From Halalkalicoccus jeotgali B3 (GTDB lineage: Archaea; Halobacteriota; Halobacteria; Halobacteriales; Halalkalicoccaceae): a stretch of DNA of 64,000 bases. Below the pieces are notes generated by a model. It was not told the DNA's origin. It was given only the letters and a program-made list of their open reading frames with translations, and made no database searches. A program made the translations under genes and the position numbers. The stretch lies in NCBI RefSeq assembly GCF_000196895.1, contig NC_014297.1, positions 1,722,295 through 1,786,294 of the forward strand. The letters run 5' to 3'. Below are positions 51,801 to 60,827 of the stretch, piece after piece (the first letter of the stretch is position 1; each line of letters begins with the position of its first letter).

Positions 51801-52352
51801 TCAGCCGACGAGATAGCGCAGCCGGGGGTAGCGCTCGATCGCCGGCTCTCCGTCGACCTCGTGGCGCGCGAGCAGCGCGTCGAGTCCCCAGTATCGACCC
51901 GCCGCCAGCACGACCAGCGCGAGAAACACCACCAGATAGACCAGATCGGCGTTGACGAGGCCGTTTGCGACGTCCCAGTTGCCGACGTAGAACGCCCCCA
52001 TCATGAGCGTGCCGAAGAACGCGGCCAGTCGGACCAGCCCGCCGACGAGCAGGCCCACCCCGATCAGCACCTGTCCCCACGGAACCGCGACGTTGATCAG
52101 GTCCATCACGACCGGATTCGCGGCCATCGCGCCGTAGATCCCCGCCGCAGGACTGGCCGGATCGACGTTCGCGAGGTAGCCCGCGGCGTCGAACGGTTCG
52201 CCCGTCAGTTTCCCGATCCCGGCGGTCAGGAAGATCCAGCCCATGAGAAGTCGGAGCCCGACGGCGACGCCGGCGACCCTCGATTTCGTGTCTTCGGTCG
52301 GTACGTTCTCGATCCGCCGCGTGGTTCGTGTCGTGGTTTCCATCGTGTTCAC
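51801..52352 (-). CDS. DoxX-family membrane protein
   Basis: A 183-residue protein with four membrane helices: GLRLLMGWIFLTAGIGKLTG, VAVPWGQVLIGVGLLVGGLV, LAAFFGTLMMGAFYVGNWD and LVYLVVFLALVVLAAGRYWG. This is the DoxX/DoxD pattern. Bacterial DoxX proteins form a membrane oxidoreductase or respiratory accessory unit; the archaeal role is unclear. The charged N-terminus (about 1-28) precedes the first helix. It is followed on the same strand, after about 70 bases, by the thiolase gene, but a coupled transcript is not evident. Confidence 0.85.
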   Translation of the reverse strand: MNTMETTTRTTRRIENVPTEDTKSRVAGVAVGLRLLMGWIFLTAGIGKLTGEPFDAAGYLANVDPASPAAGIYGAMAANPVVMDLINVAVPWGQVLIGVGLLVGGLVRLAAFFGTLMMGAFYVGNWDVANGLVNADLVYLVVFLALVVLAAGRYWGLDALLARHEVDGEPAIERYPRLRYLVG

Positions 52353-52458
52353 CTCACGTGTACTCGTCGTGTGGCTCGACGAATAGATCCCGACGACGGT
52401 TCCCGACGGCCGAGAACTGGCCCCGCCCTTCTAAGGGGCGAAAAACGGCCGACGCGCG

Positions 52459-53202
52459 CTATAAGTCCATTCCACCGTTGACGTCGAGTACCTCGCCGGT
52501 GATGTACGAGGCGTTCGGGCTGGCGATAAACGACACCGCACAGGCGATCTCCTCGACGGTGGCGAAACGCCCCAGCGGGATCTCTGCCTGGATCCGTTCT
52601 CGCACCCGCTCGGGGATCCCCTCGACCATCTCCGTCGCGGTAAAGCCGGGGGCGACGCAGTTGGCCGTCGAACCGCTGTCGGCGAGTTCGAGCGCGAGCG
52701 TCCGCGTCAGCCCGAACATCCCGCTTTTCGCGGCCGCGTAGTTGGCCTGTCCGAGGTTGCCCTGCTTGCCGACGATCGAGGAGATGTTGATCAGACGGCC
52801 CTCCTCGGCGTTTGCAACGTCGTCGAAGAACTCCTTGGTGCAGACGAACGCGCCCGTCAGGTCGACCTCGATGACGCGGTCCCATTCCGCCCGCGTCATC
52901 TCCGAGAAGAGGGTGTCGACGTTGATACCGGCGTTGTTGACGAGGATGTCCACGGACCCAAACCGGTCTTCGATCTCCTCGTGCATCGCCTCGACTTCCG
53001 CCTCGTCGGTGACGTCGGCCTGGGTCGCCATCGCGGACCCGCCGGCCGTATTGATACCGTCGACGACCTCCTCTGCCGCACCCGACGACGCCCGGTAGTT
53101 GATCGCGACGCTCGCACCCTCGTTCGCGAGTTCTTCAGCGATGCCGCGACCGATACCCCGTGACGAGCCTGTGATCAGGCAAGTGCGATCTTCAAGTTTC
53201 AT
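52459..53202 (-). CDS. phaB: Acetoacetyl-CoA reductase (short-chain dehydrogenase)
   Basis: A 247-residue SDR. The NADPH-binding Rossmann motif is ITGSSRGIGRGIAEELANEG, the NNAG motif is ILVNNAGINVD, and the catalytic residues are Ser (ISSIVG), Tyr and Lys (YAAAKSG). Position next to phaC makes reduction of acetoacetyl-CoA to (R)-3-hydroxybutyryl-CoA the most likely task, supplying monomers for PHA. A FabG-type role in other acyl pathways is the alternative. The start at ATG 53202 gives the standard N-terminus MKLEDRTCLITGSS. It lies 88 bases downstream of phaC on the same strand. Confidence 0.9.
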   Translation of the reverse strand: MKLEDRTCLITGSSRGIGRGIAEELANEGASVAINYRASSGAAEEVVDGINTAGGSAMATQADVTDEAEVEAMHEEIEDRFGSVDILVNNAGINVDTLFSEMTRAEWDRVIEVDLTGAFVCTKEFFDDVANAEEGRLINISSIVGKQGNLGQANYAAAKSGMFGLTRTLALELADSGSTANCVAPGFTATEMVEGIPERVRERIQAEIPLGRFATVEEIACAVSFIASPNASYITGEVLDVNGGMDL

Positions 53203-53290
53203 ATGTATCCGGAGTCGGGCGCCCCGCTCCGAATGATACATGTTATCGTCCCCTCCTAAGTGTTGTCCCGCTGAAGACCGTACGAAGGGC

Positions 53291-54736
53291 CTACCGGTCG
53301 GCCGCGGCCTCGACCCAGTCGCGCACCCGCTCGGTCGAGAGGTCCGTTCGCTCGGCGAGATCGGCCGGGTCGGCCGCTTCGAGGTCCGCGATGGACTCGA
53401 TGCCCGCCTCGCGAAGTCGGTCGGCGTACGACGGGCCGATTCCCGAGATCGATTCGAGGGTGTCTTCGTCGTTTTCGTCGTCCTCGTCGTCTCCCTCGGC
53501 CCCGTTTTCGCTTTCGGCCGCCGCCGTCTCGACGGTGTGCTCCTCGTCGGTGCCCGTCTCGTCGCCCGCGACGTCCTCCGCGAGTGCGGCGTCGGGCTCT
53601 TCGGGTTCGGTGACGGATTCGGCCTCGGTATCGGGCTCGTCGTCCTCGACCGTCGAGCGCTCGGCGTACCACTCACAGACGCTCGGCCAGAGTTCGGCAT
53701 GGGATTTCGAGGAGACCGAGAGGCCGATGTGGCCCGTCGGGAACTCCATGGTGGTCGTGTCGTCGCTCGCGACCAGGTCGTTGAACGGTTTGCTGGCCTC
53801 CGGTGGGATCAGGTGGTCGTACTCGCCCATGATCTGCAGGATCGGCATATCGACCTTCGAGAGATCGATGTGTTTCTCACCGAGATACAGCTCGTTTTCG
53901 GCGAGCTTGTTCTCCTGATAGATATCGGTGAGGAACTGCTCGTAGGTCTTGCCCGCGACGTCGATCCCGTCGCCGATCCACCGCTCCATGCGCGCGAAGT
54001 TCTCGACGAACTCCTCGTTTTCGATGTTGTCGTAGAGCTGGACGTACTTCGTGAGGAAGTTCTGGACGGGATCCATCACCGCAAAGCCGATGTCGAGGAA
54101 ATCGGCCGGAACGTTCCCGAAGGCGTCGGTGACGGCCTCGGGCGAGTAGTACTCCTCGTCGCCCCACTGTTCGAGGACACCACCCGTACCCGTGAAACAG
54201 AGCCCGGCGGCCATCAGCCCGAGGTTTCTGACTTTCTCCGGGTGGAGCGCGGCGTACATGACGCTCATCGTCCCGCCCATACAGTAGCCGAGGAGGTTGA
54301 TCGACTCCTGCCCGGAGCGTTCACACACCACGTCGACGCAGTTGTCGATGTAGCGATCGACGTAGTCCTCGAGGGTGAGGCTCGCGTCCATCGTCGAGGG
54401 CTCGTTCCAGTCGATCATATACACGTCAAAGCCGTTCTCGAGAAGGGTGCGGATGACGCTGCGATCCGGCTGGAGGTCGAGTATATACGGCTTGTTGATC
54501 AGCGCATAGGCGATAAGGATCGGGACGTCGTGTTGTTCGTCGGTCTGGGACTCGTAATGGAGGAGTTCGAGCTTGTTCTCCTCGTAGACGACCTCGCTCG
54601 GGGTCCCTCCGACCTCGACTTCGGCCATCCGTTCGAGCTGTTCGGGCGCGTCAGTGTTCTTCTCGATGGTTTCGGTCGCCTGCTCCCAGCTCTGACGGTA
54701 GAGATCGAATCCCAGCGTGAACGGGTTCGACGTCAT
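53291..54736 (-). CDS. phaC: Class III PHA synthase with a helix-hairpin-helix tail
   Basis: PhaC polymerises (R)-3-hydroxyacyl-CoA on the surface of growing granules and needs PhaE. The alpha/beta-hydrolase core (about 1-360) has the nucleophile elbow GYCMGG (Cys), [11 protein letters not shown] (Asp) and [17 protein letters not shown] (His). Beyond about residue 361 a roughly 70-residue acidic linker leads to a C-terminal helix-hairpin-helix domain ([20 protein letters not shown]), ending in [16 protein letters not shown]. Class III synthases are usually about 355-360 residues, so this is a long variant (481). The start overlaps the phaE stop (ATGA). Confidence 0.95.
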   Translation of the reverse strand: MTSNPFTLGFDLYRQSWEQATETIEKNTDAPEQLERMAEVEVGGTPSEVVYEENKLELLHYESQTDEQHDVPILIAYALINKPYILDLQPDRSVIRTLLENGFDVYMIDWNEPSTMDASLTLEDYVDRYIDNCVDVVCERSGQESINLLGYCMGGTMSVMYAALHPEKVRNLGLMAAGLCFTGTGGVLEQWGDEEYYSPEAVTDAFGNVPADFLDIGFAVMDPVQNFLTKYVQLYDNIENEEFVENFARMERWIGDGIDVAGKTYEQFLTDIYQENKLAENELYLGEKHIDLSKVDMPILQIMGEYDHLIPPEASKPFNDLVASDDTTTMEFPTGHIGLSVSSKSHAELWPSVCEWYAERSTVEDDEPDTEAESVTEPEEPDAALAEDVAGDETGTDEEHTVETAAAESENGAEGDDEDDENDEDTLESISGIGPSYADRLREAGIESIADLEAADPADLAERTDLSTERVRDWVEAAADR

Positions 54737-55290
54737 TCCTCGTCCTCGAGGTGCTCGATGACGGTGTCGAGTTTGTTCTCGACGGCGTGCTGGCGGCGTT
54801 CGAGTTCGATCAGGCGCTCACCGACCTCCTGGACGTCGCTTTTGGTCGCGAATCCGAGGTTGTGCAGGGTCTCGTCGGCCATCTCGTCGATCTCTTGGCG
54901 GTAGTCGAGGGCTTCCTCGACGGTCTGTCCGGTGGCCGCGGCGAAGGCCGTGGTGTCGGTGACGTCCTTGAACGCCTCGTTGGCGGCGTTGAGCCAGATG
55001 TCGCGGAACTCCTCGGTGGCGACCTCCTCGCCCGAGACCAGATCCATCGAGCGCTCGTAGGCCCGCTGGGAGGCGTCCATCCACGTCGCGTACGCGTTCG
55101 CGTAGCCCTCCGCGCCCTCCTCGAACTGCTCGGGGTCGGTCGTCTCCTCGACGGCCTCGACCCACGATTCGACGAACGAGGCCTGGGCCTCGACGTTCTG
55201 TTCGAGCGATCGGGCGAACTGATCGTTCATCGACTGCATAAACTCGTTCCACTGCTCGGCACCGGCCATCGGCGTGTTCATCTCTGTCAT
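54733..55290 (-). CDS. phaE: PHA synthase subunit PhaE
   Basis: PhaE is the second subunit of the haloarchaeal class III synthase and is required for PhaC activity. The 185-residue protein starts [20 protein letters not shown] and is helical, with [20 protein letters not shown] and the C-terminal coil [20 protein letters not shown]. The ATG at 55290 is preferred over an upstream in-frame start because the next codons match the known N-terminus. It overlaps phaC by four bases and follows phaP by 43 bases. Confidence 0.92.
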   Translation of the reverse strand: MTEMNTPMAGAEQWNEFMQSMNDQFARSLEQNVEAQASFVESWVEAVEETTDPEQFEEGAEGYANAYATWMDASQRAYERSMDLVSGEEVATEEFRDIWLNAANEAFKDVTDTTAFAAATGQTVEEALDYRQEIDEMADETLHNLGFATKSDVQEVGERLIELERRQHAVENKLDTVIEHLEDEE

Positions 55291-55333
55291 GGTGTGTACT
55301 GGGGGGTCTGGTATCAAAAAGGTACGTAACTTC

Positions 55334-55801
55334 CTACTGATCGACGGCGTCCTCGGCGGACTCGACGGCGATCTCGGTCTGCTCTTCGGCCTGCTGGCTG
55401 GCCTCGACGGCCATCTCCGTCGAGTCGTCGGCCATCGATTCGAGCTGCGAGACGAACTCGTCGTAGGCCTCGGCGTTCTCCTCGGCGAGCTGCTCGAAGG
55501 CGTCCCAGGACTGCTCGTGGAGTTCGAGGAAGACCGAGAACTGCTCGTCGATGGTGTCGTGGACCTCGCGAACGCCCATCGCGTCGCCGCCGGCGTCCTC
55601 GATGGCCTCGAAGTAGCTGTCGACGGCGCGCTGGGTCGCCTCGACGTTGCGGCGCTGGGTCGACTTCTGCGTATCGAAGGTGCCTCGGAACGCCTCGAAG
55701 GCGTCGTGCTGGAGCTTCAGTCCGCGCTTGAACGTCTCGTTGCTCTGGTTGATCATCGTGCGCTGTGCGTCGAACATCGGGGTCATGAGTGTATCAGTCA
55801 T
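55334..55801 (-). CDS. phaP: PHA granule-associated phasin PhaP
   Basis: A 155-residue amphipathic helical protein that coats PHA granules. It starts MTDTLMTPMFDAQRTMINQS and is built of long coiled segments rich in Gln and Glu (ENAEAYDEFVSQLESMADDS, TEMAVEASQQAEEQTEIAVE). The gene overlaps phaR by eight bases, as in the phaRPEC cluster of Haloferax mediterranei, where PhaP is the major granule protein. The family call rests on context plus composition, since phasins share little sequence. Confidence 0.88.
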   Translation of the reverse strand: MTDTLMTPMFDAQRTMINQSNETFKRGLKLQHDAFEAFRGTFDTQKSTQRRNVEATQRAVDSYFEAIEDAGGDAMGVREVHDTIDEQFSVFLELHEQSWDAFEQLAEENAEAYDEFVSQLESMADDSTEMAVEASQQAEEQTEIAVESAEDAVDQ

Positions 55802-56117
55802 TGTCTTCACCTGTGTCGAGGGGGATGACGATCGTCTGGACGATATCGCCCTCGTCGATTCCGAGCGCCTCCCGTTCCGCGTCGGGAATGGAGATCCGAC
55901 CGCCGCTCTGGACGCGCGTCTTGAACGCCGCAGCACCCATGCTCATCGCCGAGAGCTGCGACAGCCCGCCCATGCTTCGACCGCCGGCCGGGTTCATTCC
56001 CGAGACCCACTGAGCGAACAGCTGCTGCTGTCGTTTGGCGGCTTCTTCGCTGGCCTCCTGCATCTGATCCGCGAACATCGCGGGCGGCCACCACGCTCCG
56101 TCGGCGTCGTTCGTCAT
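55794..56117 (-). CDS. phaR: AbrB-type regulator of PHA synthesis
   Basis: A 107-residue protein with a C-terminal AbrB/SpoVT swapped-hairpin domain: FKTRVQSGGRISIPDAEREA followed by LGIDEGDIVQTIVIP. The N-terminal part (about 1-60, MFADQMQEASEEAAKRQQQL) is helical and may bind granules. In Haloferax mediterranei the matching PhaR binds its own promoter and the granule surface, repressing phaRP and sensing PHA content. It is the first gene of phaR-phaP-phaE-phaC. A TATA-like acacttatgtg lies about 25-35 bases upstream of the start. Confidence 0.9.
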   Translation of the reverse strand: MTNDADGAWWPPAMFADQMQEASEEAAKRQQQLFAQWVSGMNPAGGRSMGGLSQLSAMSMGAAAFKTRVQSGGRISIPDAEREALGIDEGDIVQTIVIPLDTGEDND

Positions 56118-56226
56118 CTACTCGGTGAAACGGGCGCCGATCACATAAGTGTTACCTCTCAAAACCATTCTGTGCCATCGAGTGGTTCGTGACACCAGCC
56201 AGTGTATGAAACCGGTTCTTCGCGGG

Positions 56227-57825
56227 TCACGATCCCATCTCTCCCTCCACGAGTAGGACGACCATCGACAGTCCCGAGACACCCACGAGCAACAGTGCGG
56301 GGACGGCGGCGTGCTGGAAGTAGGCGGCCTCCTGTGCGCGCCAGATCTGGGTGACGAGCGTCTCGAAGCCCGTCGGCCGCAGGATGAGCGTCACCGCCAG
56401 TTCCTTCATCGTCGTCAAGAACACGAGCGCCATTCCGGCGATCACGCCGGGGCGGATCATCGGCAGCGTCACCCGGCGAAACGTCGCCAGCGGGCGGGTG
56501 CCGAGCGTACGCGCGGCCTCGAGCAGCGTCGGATCGACCTGGAGGGTCGTCGTCCGGATCGAGCCGATCGCCTGGGGCATGAAACGCACGACGTAGGCGA
56601 ACACGAGCAGCGGGATGGTCTGGTAGATCGCGGGGGCGTAGCCGGCCCCGAAGTACACCAGTGCCAGTCCCAGAACGACCCCGGGGACGGCGAAGCCGAC
56701 GTAGGTCGCCCGCTCGAAGACCACAGAGAGCCGCGAGTCGTGGCGGGCGGCAAAGTACGCGACCGGCAGGGCCGCTAGGGCGGCGACCAACGCGGCTGCG
56801 GCCGACACCGAGACGGAATTGACGGCGTAGCTCCACTCGAAGGCCATCGAGGGCCGCGTCGGCGCGTCGGTCCTAACGAGCCACAACAGGAGGATCCCGA
56901 TCGGGACGAGCAGTCCCATCCCGGCGACCAGCGCGGGCAGGGCCATCGCCGGCCACCGCCACGCGCCAAGCGGGACGACGGCCTCGCCCGAGCGCTTGCT
57001 CAGATCGCTGTGGACCGTCTCCCCCGACCGGACCCACCACTCGAGGGCCAGTACGACCACGACCACCGCAAGCAGTTGCAAGGAGAGCAGCGCCGCGTAG
57101 TCCTGCCCGAAGGAGTTGTATTCGACGTAGATCTCGCGGGTGAACACCGACAGGCGCATGATCGAGGGCGTGCCGAAATCGGAGACCGCATACAACGCCG
57201 CCAGCAACCCGCCCGCAGCGATCGCCGGGCGGATGTGGGGCAGAGTCACTCGACGAAACGCCGCCCACCGGCCGTGGTTCAGGGTCCGGGCGGCGTCGAC
57301 CAGCGACGTATCGAACGACAGCAGGGCGGCGCGGGTCGTCAGGTAGACGTAGGGGTACGTATAGAGCGTGATCACGAGCGTCGCGCCCGGCAGCCCGTAG
57401 ATCTCCGGCAGGCGCTCGATCCCCAGCGGCGCGAGTACGGTATGAAACTCCCCCTGCGGGCCGAACGCCGAGACGAACGCGAACGCGCCGATGTAGCTCG
57501 GGATCACCAGCGGCAAGGCGACGACGACCGACCAGAAGCGCCGGAACGGCAGGTCCGTCCGGACCGTCAGGTAGGCCAGCGGGACACCCAGAAGCACCGA
57601 AAACACGGTTACGAGCCCCATCAACAGCAGGCTGTTGGTCAGGACCTCGACGGTCGTCGGTCGCGTGAGCATCCCCCACGCACGGGCGGGGTCGATGTTC
57701 GCCGCCCGGACGAACAGCCACGTCAGGGGAAACACCGTGCCCGCGGCGATCGCCCCGCACAGAAGCGCCAGCCCCACCGGTAGTCGATCGGTTCGCGCAC
57801 CCGTCGTCGTCGAAAGCGATCTCAT
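56227..57825 (-). CDS. fbpB: Iron(III) ABC transporter permease (FbpB type)
   Basis: A 532-residue double permease with about 12 helices and two EAA-type loops, VDAARTLNHGRWAAFRRVTL and LEAARTLGTRPLATFRRVTL, which contact the ATPase. This duplicated layout is typical of the ferric-iron FbpB/SfuB/AfuB permeases. No ATPase gene is adjacent in the window, so it may be encoded elsewhere; the substrate-binding lipoprotein lies at 62919-64000, separated by other genes. The perfect iron-box palindrome at 57907 lies 82 bases upstream and is shared with the divergent oxidoreductase pair. The start MRSLSTTTGARTDRLPVGLA is plausible. Confidence 0.9.
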   Translation of the reverse strand: MRSLSTTTGARTDRLPVGLALLCGAIAAGTVFPLTWLFVRAANIDPARAWGMLTRPTTVEVLTNSLLLMGLVTVFSVLLGVPLAYLTVRTDLPFRRFWSVVVALPLVIPSYIGAFAFVSAFGPQGEFHTVLAPLGIERLPEIYGLPGATLVITLYTYPYVYLTTRAALLSFDTSLVDAARTLNHGRWAAFRRVTLPHIRPAIAAGGLLAALYAVSDFGTPSIMRLSVFTREIYVEYNSFGQDYAALLSLQLLAVVVVVLALEWWVRSGETVHSDLSKRSGEAVVPLGAWRWPAMALPALVAGMGLLVPIGILLLWLVRTDAPTRPSMAFEWSYAVNSVSVSAAAALVAALAALPVAYFAARHDSRLSVVFERATYVGFAVPGVVLGLALVYFGAGYAPAIYQTIPLLVFAYVVRFMPQAIGSIRTTTLQVDPTLLEAARTLGTRPLATFRRVTLPMIRPGVIAGMALVFLTTMKELAVTLILRPTGFETLVTQIWRAQEAAYFQHAAVPALLLVGVSGLSMVVLLVEGEMGS

Positions 57826-57906
57826 GACTCTCGTGGTGGCGGGCGTCGGGCGCTGGTCCGGACGCCCGCCGATCGTCCGCCGGTTGCGTTTCGACGGGTA
57901 TAAGTT

Positions 57907-57920
57907 TTAGGTTTGCCTAA
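57907..57920. promoter_or_regulatory. Perfect iron-box palindrome between fbpB and the GMC operon
   Basis: TTAGGTTTGCCTAA lies just downstream of a TATA-like box (gggtataagt, about 57895-57904) for the rightward gene and close to the expected start site. A metal-loaded DtxR-like repressor bound here would block the rightward promoter directly and could also affect leftward transcription of fbpB. Iron control is inferred from the motif and from the iron permease next door. Confidence 0.75.
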
Positions 57921-57929
57921 TCCGCTCTC

Positions 57930-58439
57930 ATGGAGCTGACCAGGCGCGACGCGATCGCCGCGCTCGGGGCGCTCGGTGCCGCCGGAGCGCTGACGGTCGG
58001 CACCCGCGAGCGGGGGAACGACGACGAGCGCGTTCGCGAGACGTTCGTCGCCGCCAGCGAGGTGGTCTTCCCCACAGAGGTCGAAGGCATCGAGGGATTC
58101 GTCGAGACGTTTCTGGACGGACGTCTCGACCGGCCGGCCCACGCCACCGGTCTGCGCCGGACCGTCGCGGAACTCGACGACCGCGCGGCCGACTGGTACG
58201 GCGATCGGTTCGCGGCGCTGGCACCCGACGACCGGGATCGACTGCTGCGGGAAGTCGGCGCGGACACTGCAGAGGAGGACCCCGAGGGGACGACCGCGGA
58301 GCGGGTGCGCTACTACGTGGTCAACGAACTGCTGCTCGGGCTCTATAGCTCGCCGACGGGGGGAGAGCTGGTTGGGATCGAGAACCCGCAGGGTCACCCC
58401 GGCGGGATCGAGAGCTACCGGCGGGGGCCGGGGGAGTGA
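57930..58439 (+). CDS. Gluconate 2-dehydrogenase subunit 3-like protein (Tat)
   Basis: A 169-residue member of the GADH subunit 3 family, which accompanies GMC-type flavin dehydrogenases and contributes to their export and assembly. The Tat-like start is MELTRRDAIAALGALGAAGA. The body has VRETFVAASEVVFPTEVEGI and YVVNELLLGLYSSPTGGELV, family features. It overlaps the GMC oxidoreductase start by four bases. The TATA-like box and iron-box directly upstream suggest leaderless, iron-controlled transcription. No cytochrome c subunit is present nearby, unlike bacterial gluconate dehydrogenase. Confidence 0.88.
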   Translation: MELTRRDAIAALGALGAAGALTVGTRERGNDDERVRETFVAASEVVFPTEVEGIEGFVETFLDGRLDRPAHATGLRRTVAELDDRAADWYGDRFAALAPDDRDRLLREVGADTAEEDPEGTTAERVRYYVVNELLLGLYSSPTGGELVGIENPQGHPGGIESYRRGPGE

Positions 58440-60022
58440 CCGCGCGGACCCCGATCGGGAACGCGGCGGTCTGTGTGATCGGCGCGGGACCGGCCGGGGC
58501 GCTGATCGCGGATCGGCTCGCGGACGCGGGTCGGGAGGTGGTGGTGTTGGAGGCCGGCCCGCGCTTCGACCCGGCCGACCGGCTCGAACGCATGGAACGA
58601 TCGATCCGGCCCGCACACGGCCCGCCGGACGTCTGGGAGACGGGCGGGAATCGGGACGCCTACTCGGACTCCGGGGAGCGACCCTACCCGCTGAATCACG
58701 CCCGCGTGAAGGGCGTCGGCGGTACGACGCTGCACTGGCAGGGGATGGTGATGCGGCTGCACGAGGACGACTTTCGCTCGGAAAGCGCCCGCGGGGTCGG
58801 GGTCGACTGGCCGATCTCCTACGAGGAGCTCCGACCCCACTACGCCGGGGCGGAATCGGAACTGGGCGTCGCCGGGGCCGACGACAACCCCTTCGGACCG
58901 CCTCGCGAGGAGCCGTTTCCCATGCCGGCGTTTCCCCCGTCCTACAGCGACTCGCTGTTCACGTCGGCCTGCGAGGATCTCGAGATCGCGACTCACTCGG
59001 TGCCAAACGCCCGCAACTCCGCGCCCTACGACGGCCGGGGCGCCTGCGCGGGTTACGGGACCTGTCAGCCGGTCTGTCCCTCGCGCGCGAAGTACGACGC
59101 TACGGTTCACGTCGAGCGTGCCGAAAAGAAGGGTGCGACGGTGATCGACCGCGCGCCCGTCCGCCGGCTCGAACACGACGCCGACCGGATCACGGCCGCA
59201 CGCTATACGATCCCCGGGGGCGAGACGCACAGACAGGAGGCAGACGCCTTCGTGGTGGCCTGTGGCGGCGTCGAGACGCCCCGGCTGCTGTTGCTCTCGG
59301 CTTCACAACAGTATCCCGACGGCCTCGCAAACACCAGCGGTCTCGTCGGCCGGTATTTCACCGAGCACCTCTTTGCGGGTATGGGCGGTACACTGGACGA
59401 GCAGACCCGACAGAACCACGTCGGGTTCCTGACGAGCGAGAGCCACCAGTTCTACGACGAGGCCGACGACGAACTCGCCCCGTTCAAACTCGAATTCCTC
59501 AACTACGCCGGCCCATCGCCGGTCGAGGAGGCCCTTGCGGGCGACGACTGGGGCGACCCGCTGCTCGAACGGCTGCGCGGGAGCTACGGCACCCACCTCG
59601 GCGTTGGCGCGCTGGTCGAACAGCTCCCCAGCGAGGACAGCTACGTCGGACTCGATCCCGATGTGACCGACGACCGCGGCGACCCGGTCCCCGAGATCCA
59701 CTGGTCGATCGACGAGCGTGCGCTCCGGACGCTCGAACGGGCCAACGACCTCCAGCGTGCGATCCTCGAGGAACTGGACGCGGAGATCACCTGGCGGGTC
59801 GGCCCCGAGAACACCGGACCGGCCTTTCACCACATGGGCACGACACGGATGGGGGCCGATCCCGCCGACAGCGTCGTCGACCCGGACCTGCGGACCCACG
59901 ACCTCTCGAACTGCTGGATCGTCTCCAGTAGCGTCTTCCCCACCGGCGGCGCGCTCAACCCCACACTCACCATCGCGGCGCTTGCGCTGCGGGCCGCCGA
60001 TCGGATCGACGTGGCGCTGTGA
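58436..60022 (+). CDS. GMC-family FAD oxidoreductase
   Basis: A 528-residue glucose-methanol-choline-type flavoprotein. The FAD Rossmann motif is VIGAGPAGALIADRLADAGR, followed by VVLEAG. GGTTLHWQGMVMRL and the C-terminal HHMGTTRMG with FPTGGALNPTLTIAALALRA are typical of the gluconate/sorbitol dehydrogenase branch. A cluster of Cys (RGACAGYGTCQPVCPSRAKY) at about 200-220 could form a disulfide or metal site, perhaps an Fe-S cluster. No Tat signal of its own is visible; it is probably exported with the subunit 3 partner. The substrate is a sugar or polyol acid, not identifiable here. Confidence 0.9.
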   Translation: MTARTPIGNAAVCVIGAGPAGALIADRLADAGREVVVLEAGPRFDPADRLERMERSIRPAHGPPDVWETGGNRDAYSDSGERPYPLNHARVKGVGGTTLHWQGMVMRLHEDDFRSESARGVGVDWPISYEELRPHYAGAESELGVAGADDNPFGPPREEPFPMPAFPPSYSDSLFTSACEDLEIATHSVPNARNSAPYDGRGACAGYGTCQPVCPSRAKYDATVHVERAEKKGATVIDRAPVRRLEHDADRITAARYTIPGGETHRQEADAFVVACGGVETPRLLLLSASQQYPDGLANTSGLVGRYFTEHLFAGMGGTLDEQTRQNHVGFLTSESHQFYDEADDELAPFKLEFLNYAGPSPVEEALAGDDWGDPLLERLRGSYGTHLGVGALVEQLPSEDSYVGLDPDVTDDRGDPVPEIHWSIDERALRTLERANDLQRAILEELDAEITWRVGPENTGPAFHHMGTTRMGADPADSVVDPDLRTHDLSNCWIVSSSVFPTGGALNPTLTIAALALRAADRIDVAL

Positions 60023-60030
60023 ACCGCACT

Positions 60031-60044
60031 TTAGGCGAACCTAA
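60031..60044 (+). promoter_or_regulatory. Perfect iron-box palindrome upstream of the GT2 gene
   Basis: TTAGGCGAACCTAA lies 34 bases before the ATG of the glycosyltransferase gene and just after the GMC stop. The following aaaagaataagt could serve as a TATA box. It is the third perfect or near-perfect copy in the window (others at 47355 and 57907). Confidence 0.7.
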
Positions 60045-60077
60045 AAGAATAAGTCCCCCCGGACGAAAGGGCGCTCA

Positions 60078-60827
60078 ATGAGTCAGGTTTCTCGGGGCGG
60101 GAACGTGCCGCTCGACCGACCGGGGGCGGAGGCGGCGTCGGCCGAGGAGGGATACACGTTCGAGGACGTCAGCGTCGTGATGGGCACCTACAACGAGGCC
60201 GCGGCGATCGGGTCGGTGCTCGCCGATATCGAGCGGGTCACCGACGGGAACGCCGAGGTCGTCTGTGTCGACGGCTCCTCGGATCGCACCCCCGAGATCG
60301 CCCGGGAACACGGCGCGCGGGTGATCGAACAGGAGCCCCAAGGCTACGGCGTCGCGGTCCGGGCGGCGATCCTGGCGCCCGACCGACCCGTGGTGGTGAC
60401 GACCGACTGTGACGACACTTACCCGATGGAGCGACTGCCCGCGTTCCTCGAATCGATCAACGCGGGCTACGACGTCGTCAGCGGCGACCGACTCTACCAC
60501 GGGGCCGAGGCGATGCCGACGGTCAATCGGCTGGGCAACGCGACCTTCGCGCTGCTGGCGAGCGCCCTGATGGGCCGGCGTGTCCACGACACTACAACAG
60601 GGATGCGCGCGTACCGACGCGAGGTCGTCGAGTCCATCGAGTGGACCGAGAATACCGGTCTCTCAGCGGAGCTATTGATCCGGTCACTGATGCGTGGCTA
60701 CGCAGTCCGGGAGCTGCCCATCGAATACCGCGAGCGCGCGGGCGAGACGAAACTCGACCCGCTCTCGGGCGGCGCGGCCATCGCGAAATCGATCCTGCGG
60801 GTCGGCCTCGGGGAACACCTGCGTTAG
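60078..60827 (+). CDS. Family 2 glycosyltransferase
   Basis: A 249-residue GT-A-fold transferase of the dolichyl-phosphate-sugar synthase type. It starts MSQVSRGGNVPLDRPGAEAA; the catalytic domain begins at about 30 (VSVVMGTYNEAAAIGSVLAD). The donor-site aspartates are in VCVDGSSDRTPEI and VVTTDCDDTYPMERL, and the product-release region is YRERAGETKLDPLSGG. It has no membrane segment, so it probably makes a lipid-linked sugar for transfer by another enzyme. The convergent membrane glycosyltransferase, overlapping its 3' end by four bases, is a plausible user. The iron-box at 60031 suggests iron-dependent expression. Confidence 0.9.
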   Translation: MSQVSRGGNVPLDRPGAEAASAEEGYTFEDVSVVMGTYNEAAAIGSVLADIERVTDGNAEVVCVDGSSDRTPEIAREHGARVIEQEPQGYGVAVRAAILAPDRPVVVTTDCDDTYPMERLPAFLESINAGYDVVSGDRLYHGAEAMPTVNRLGNATFALLASALMGRRVHDTTTGMRAYRREVVESIEWTENTGLSAELLIRSLMRGYAVRELPIEYRERAGETKLDPLSGGAAIAKSILRVGLGEHLR

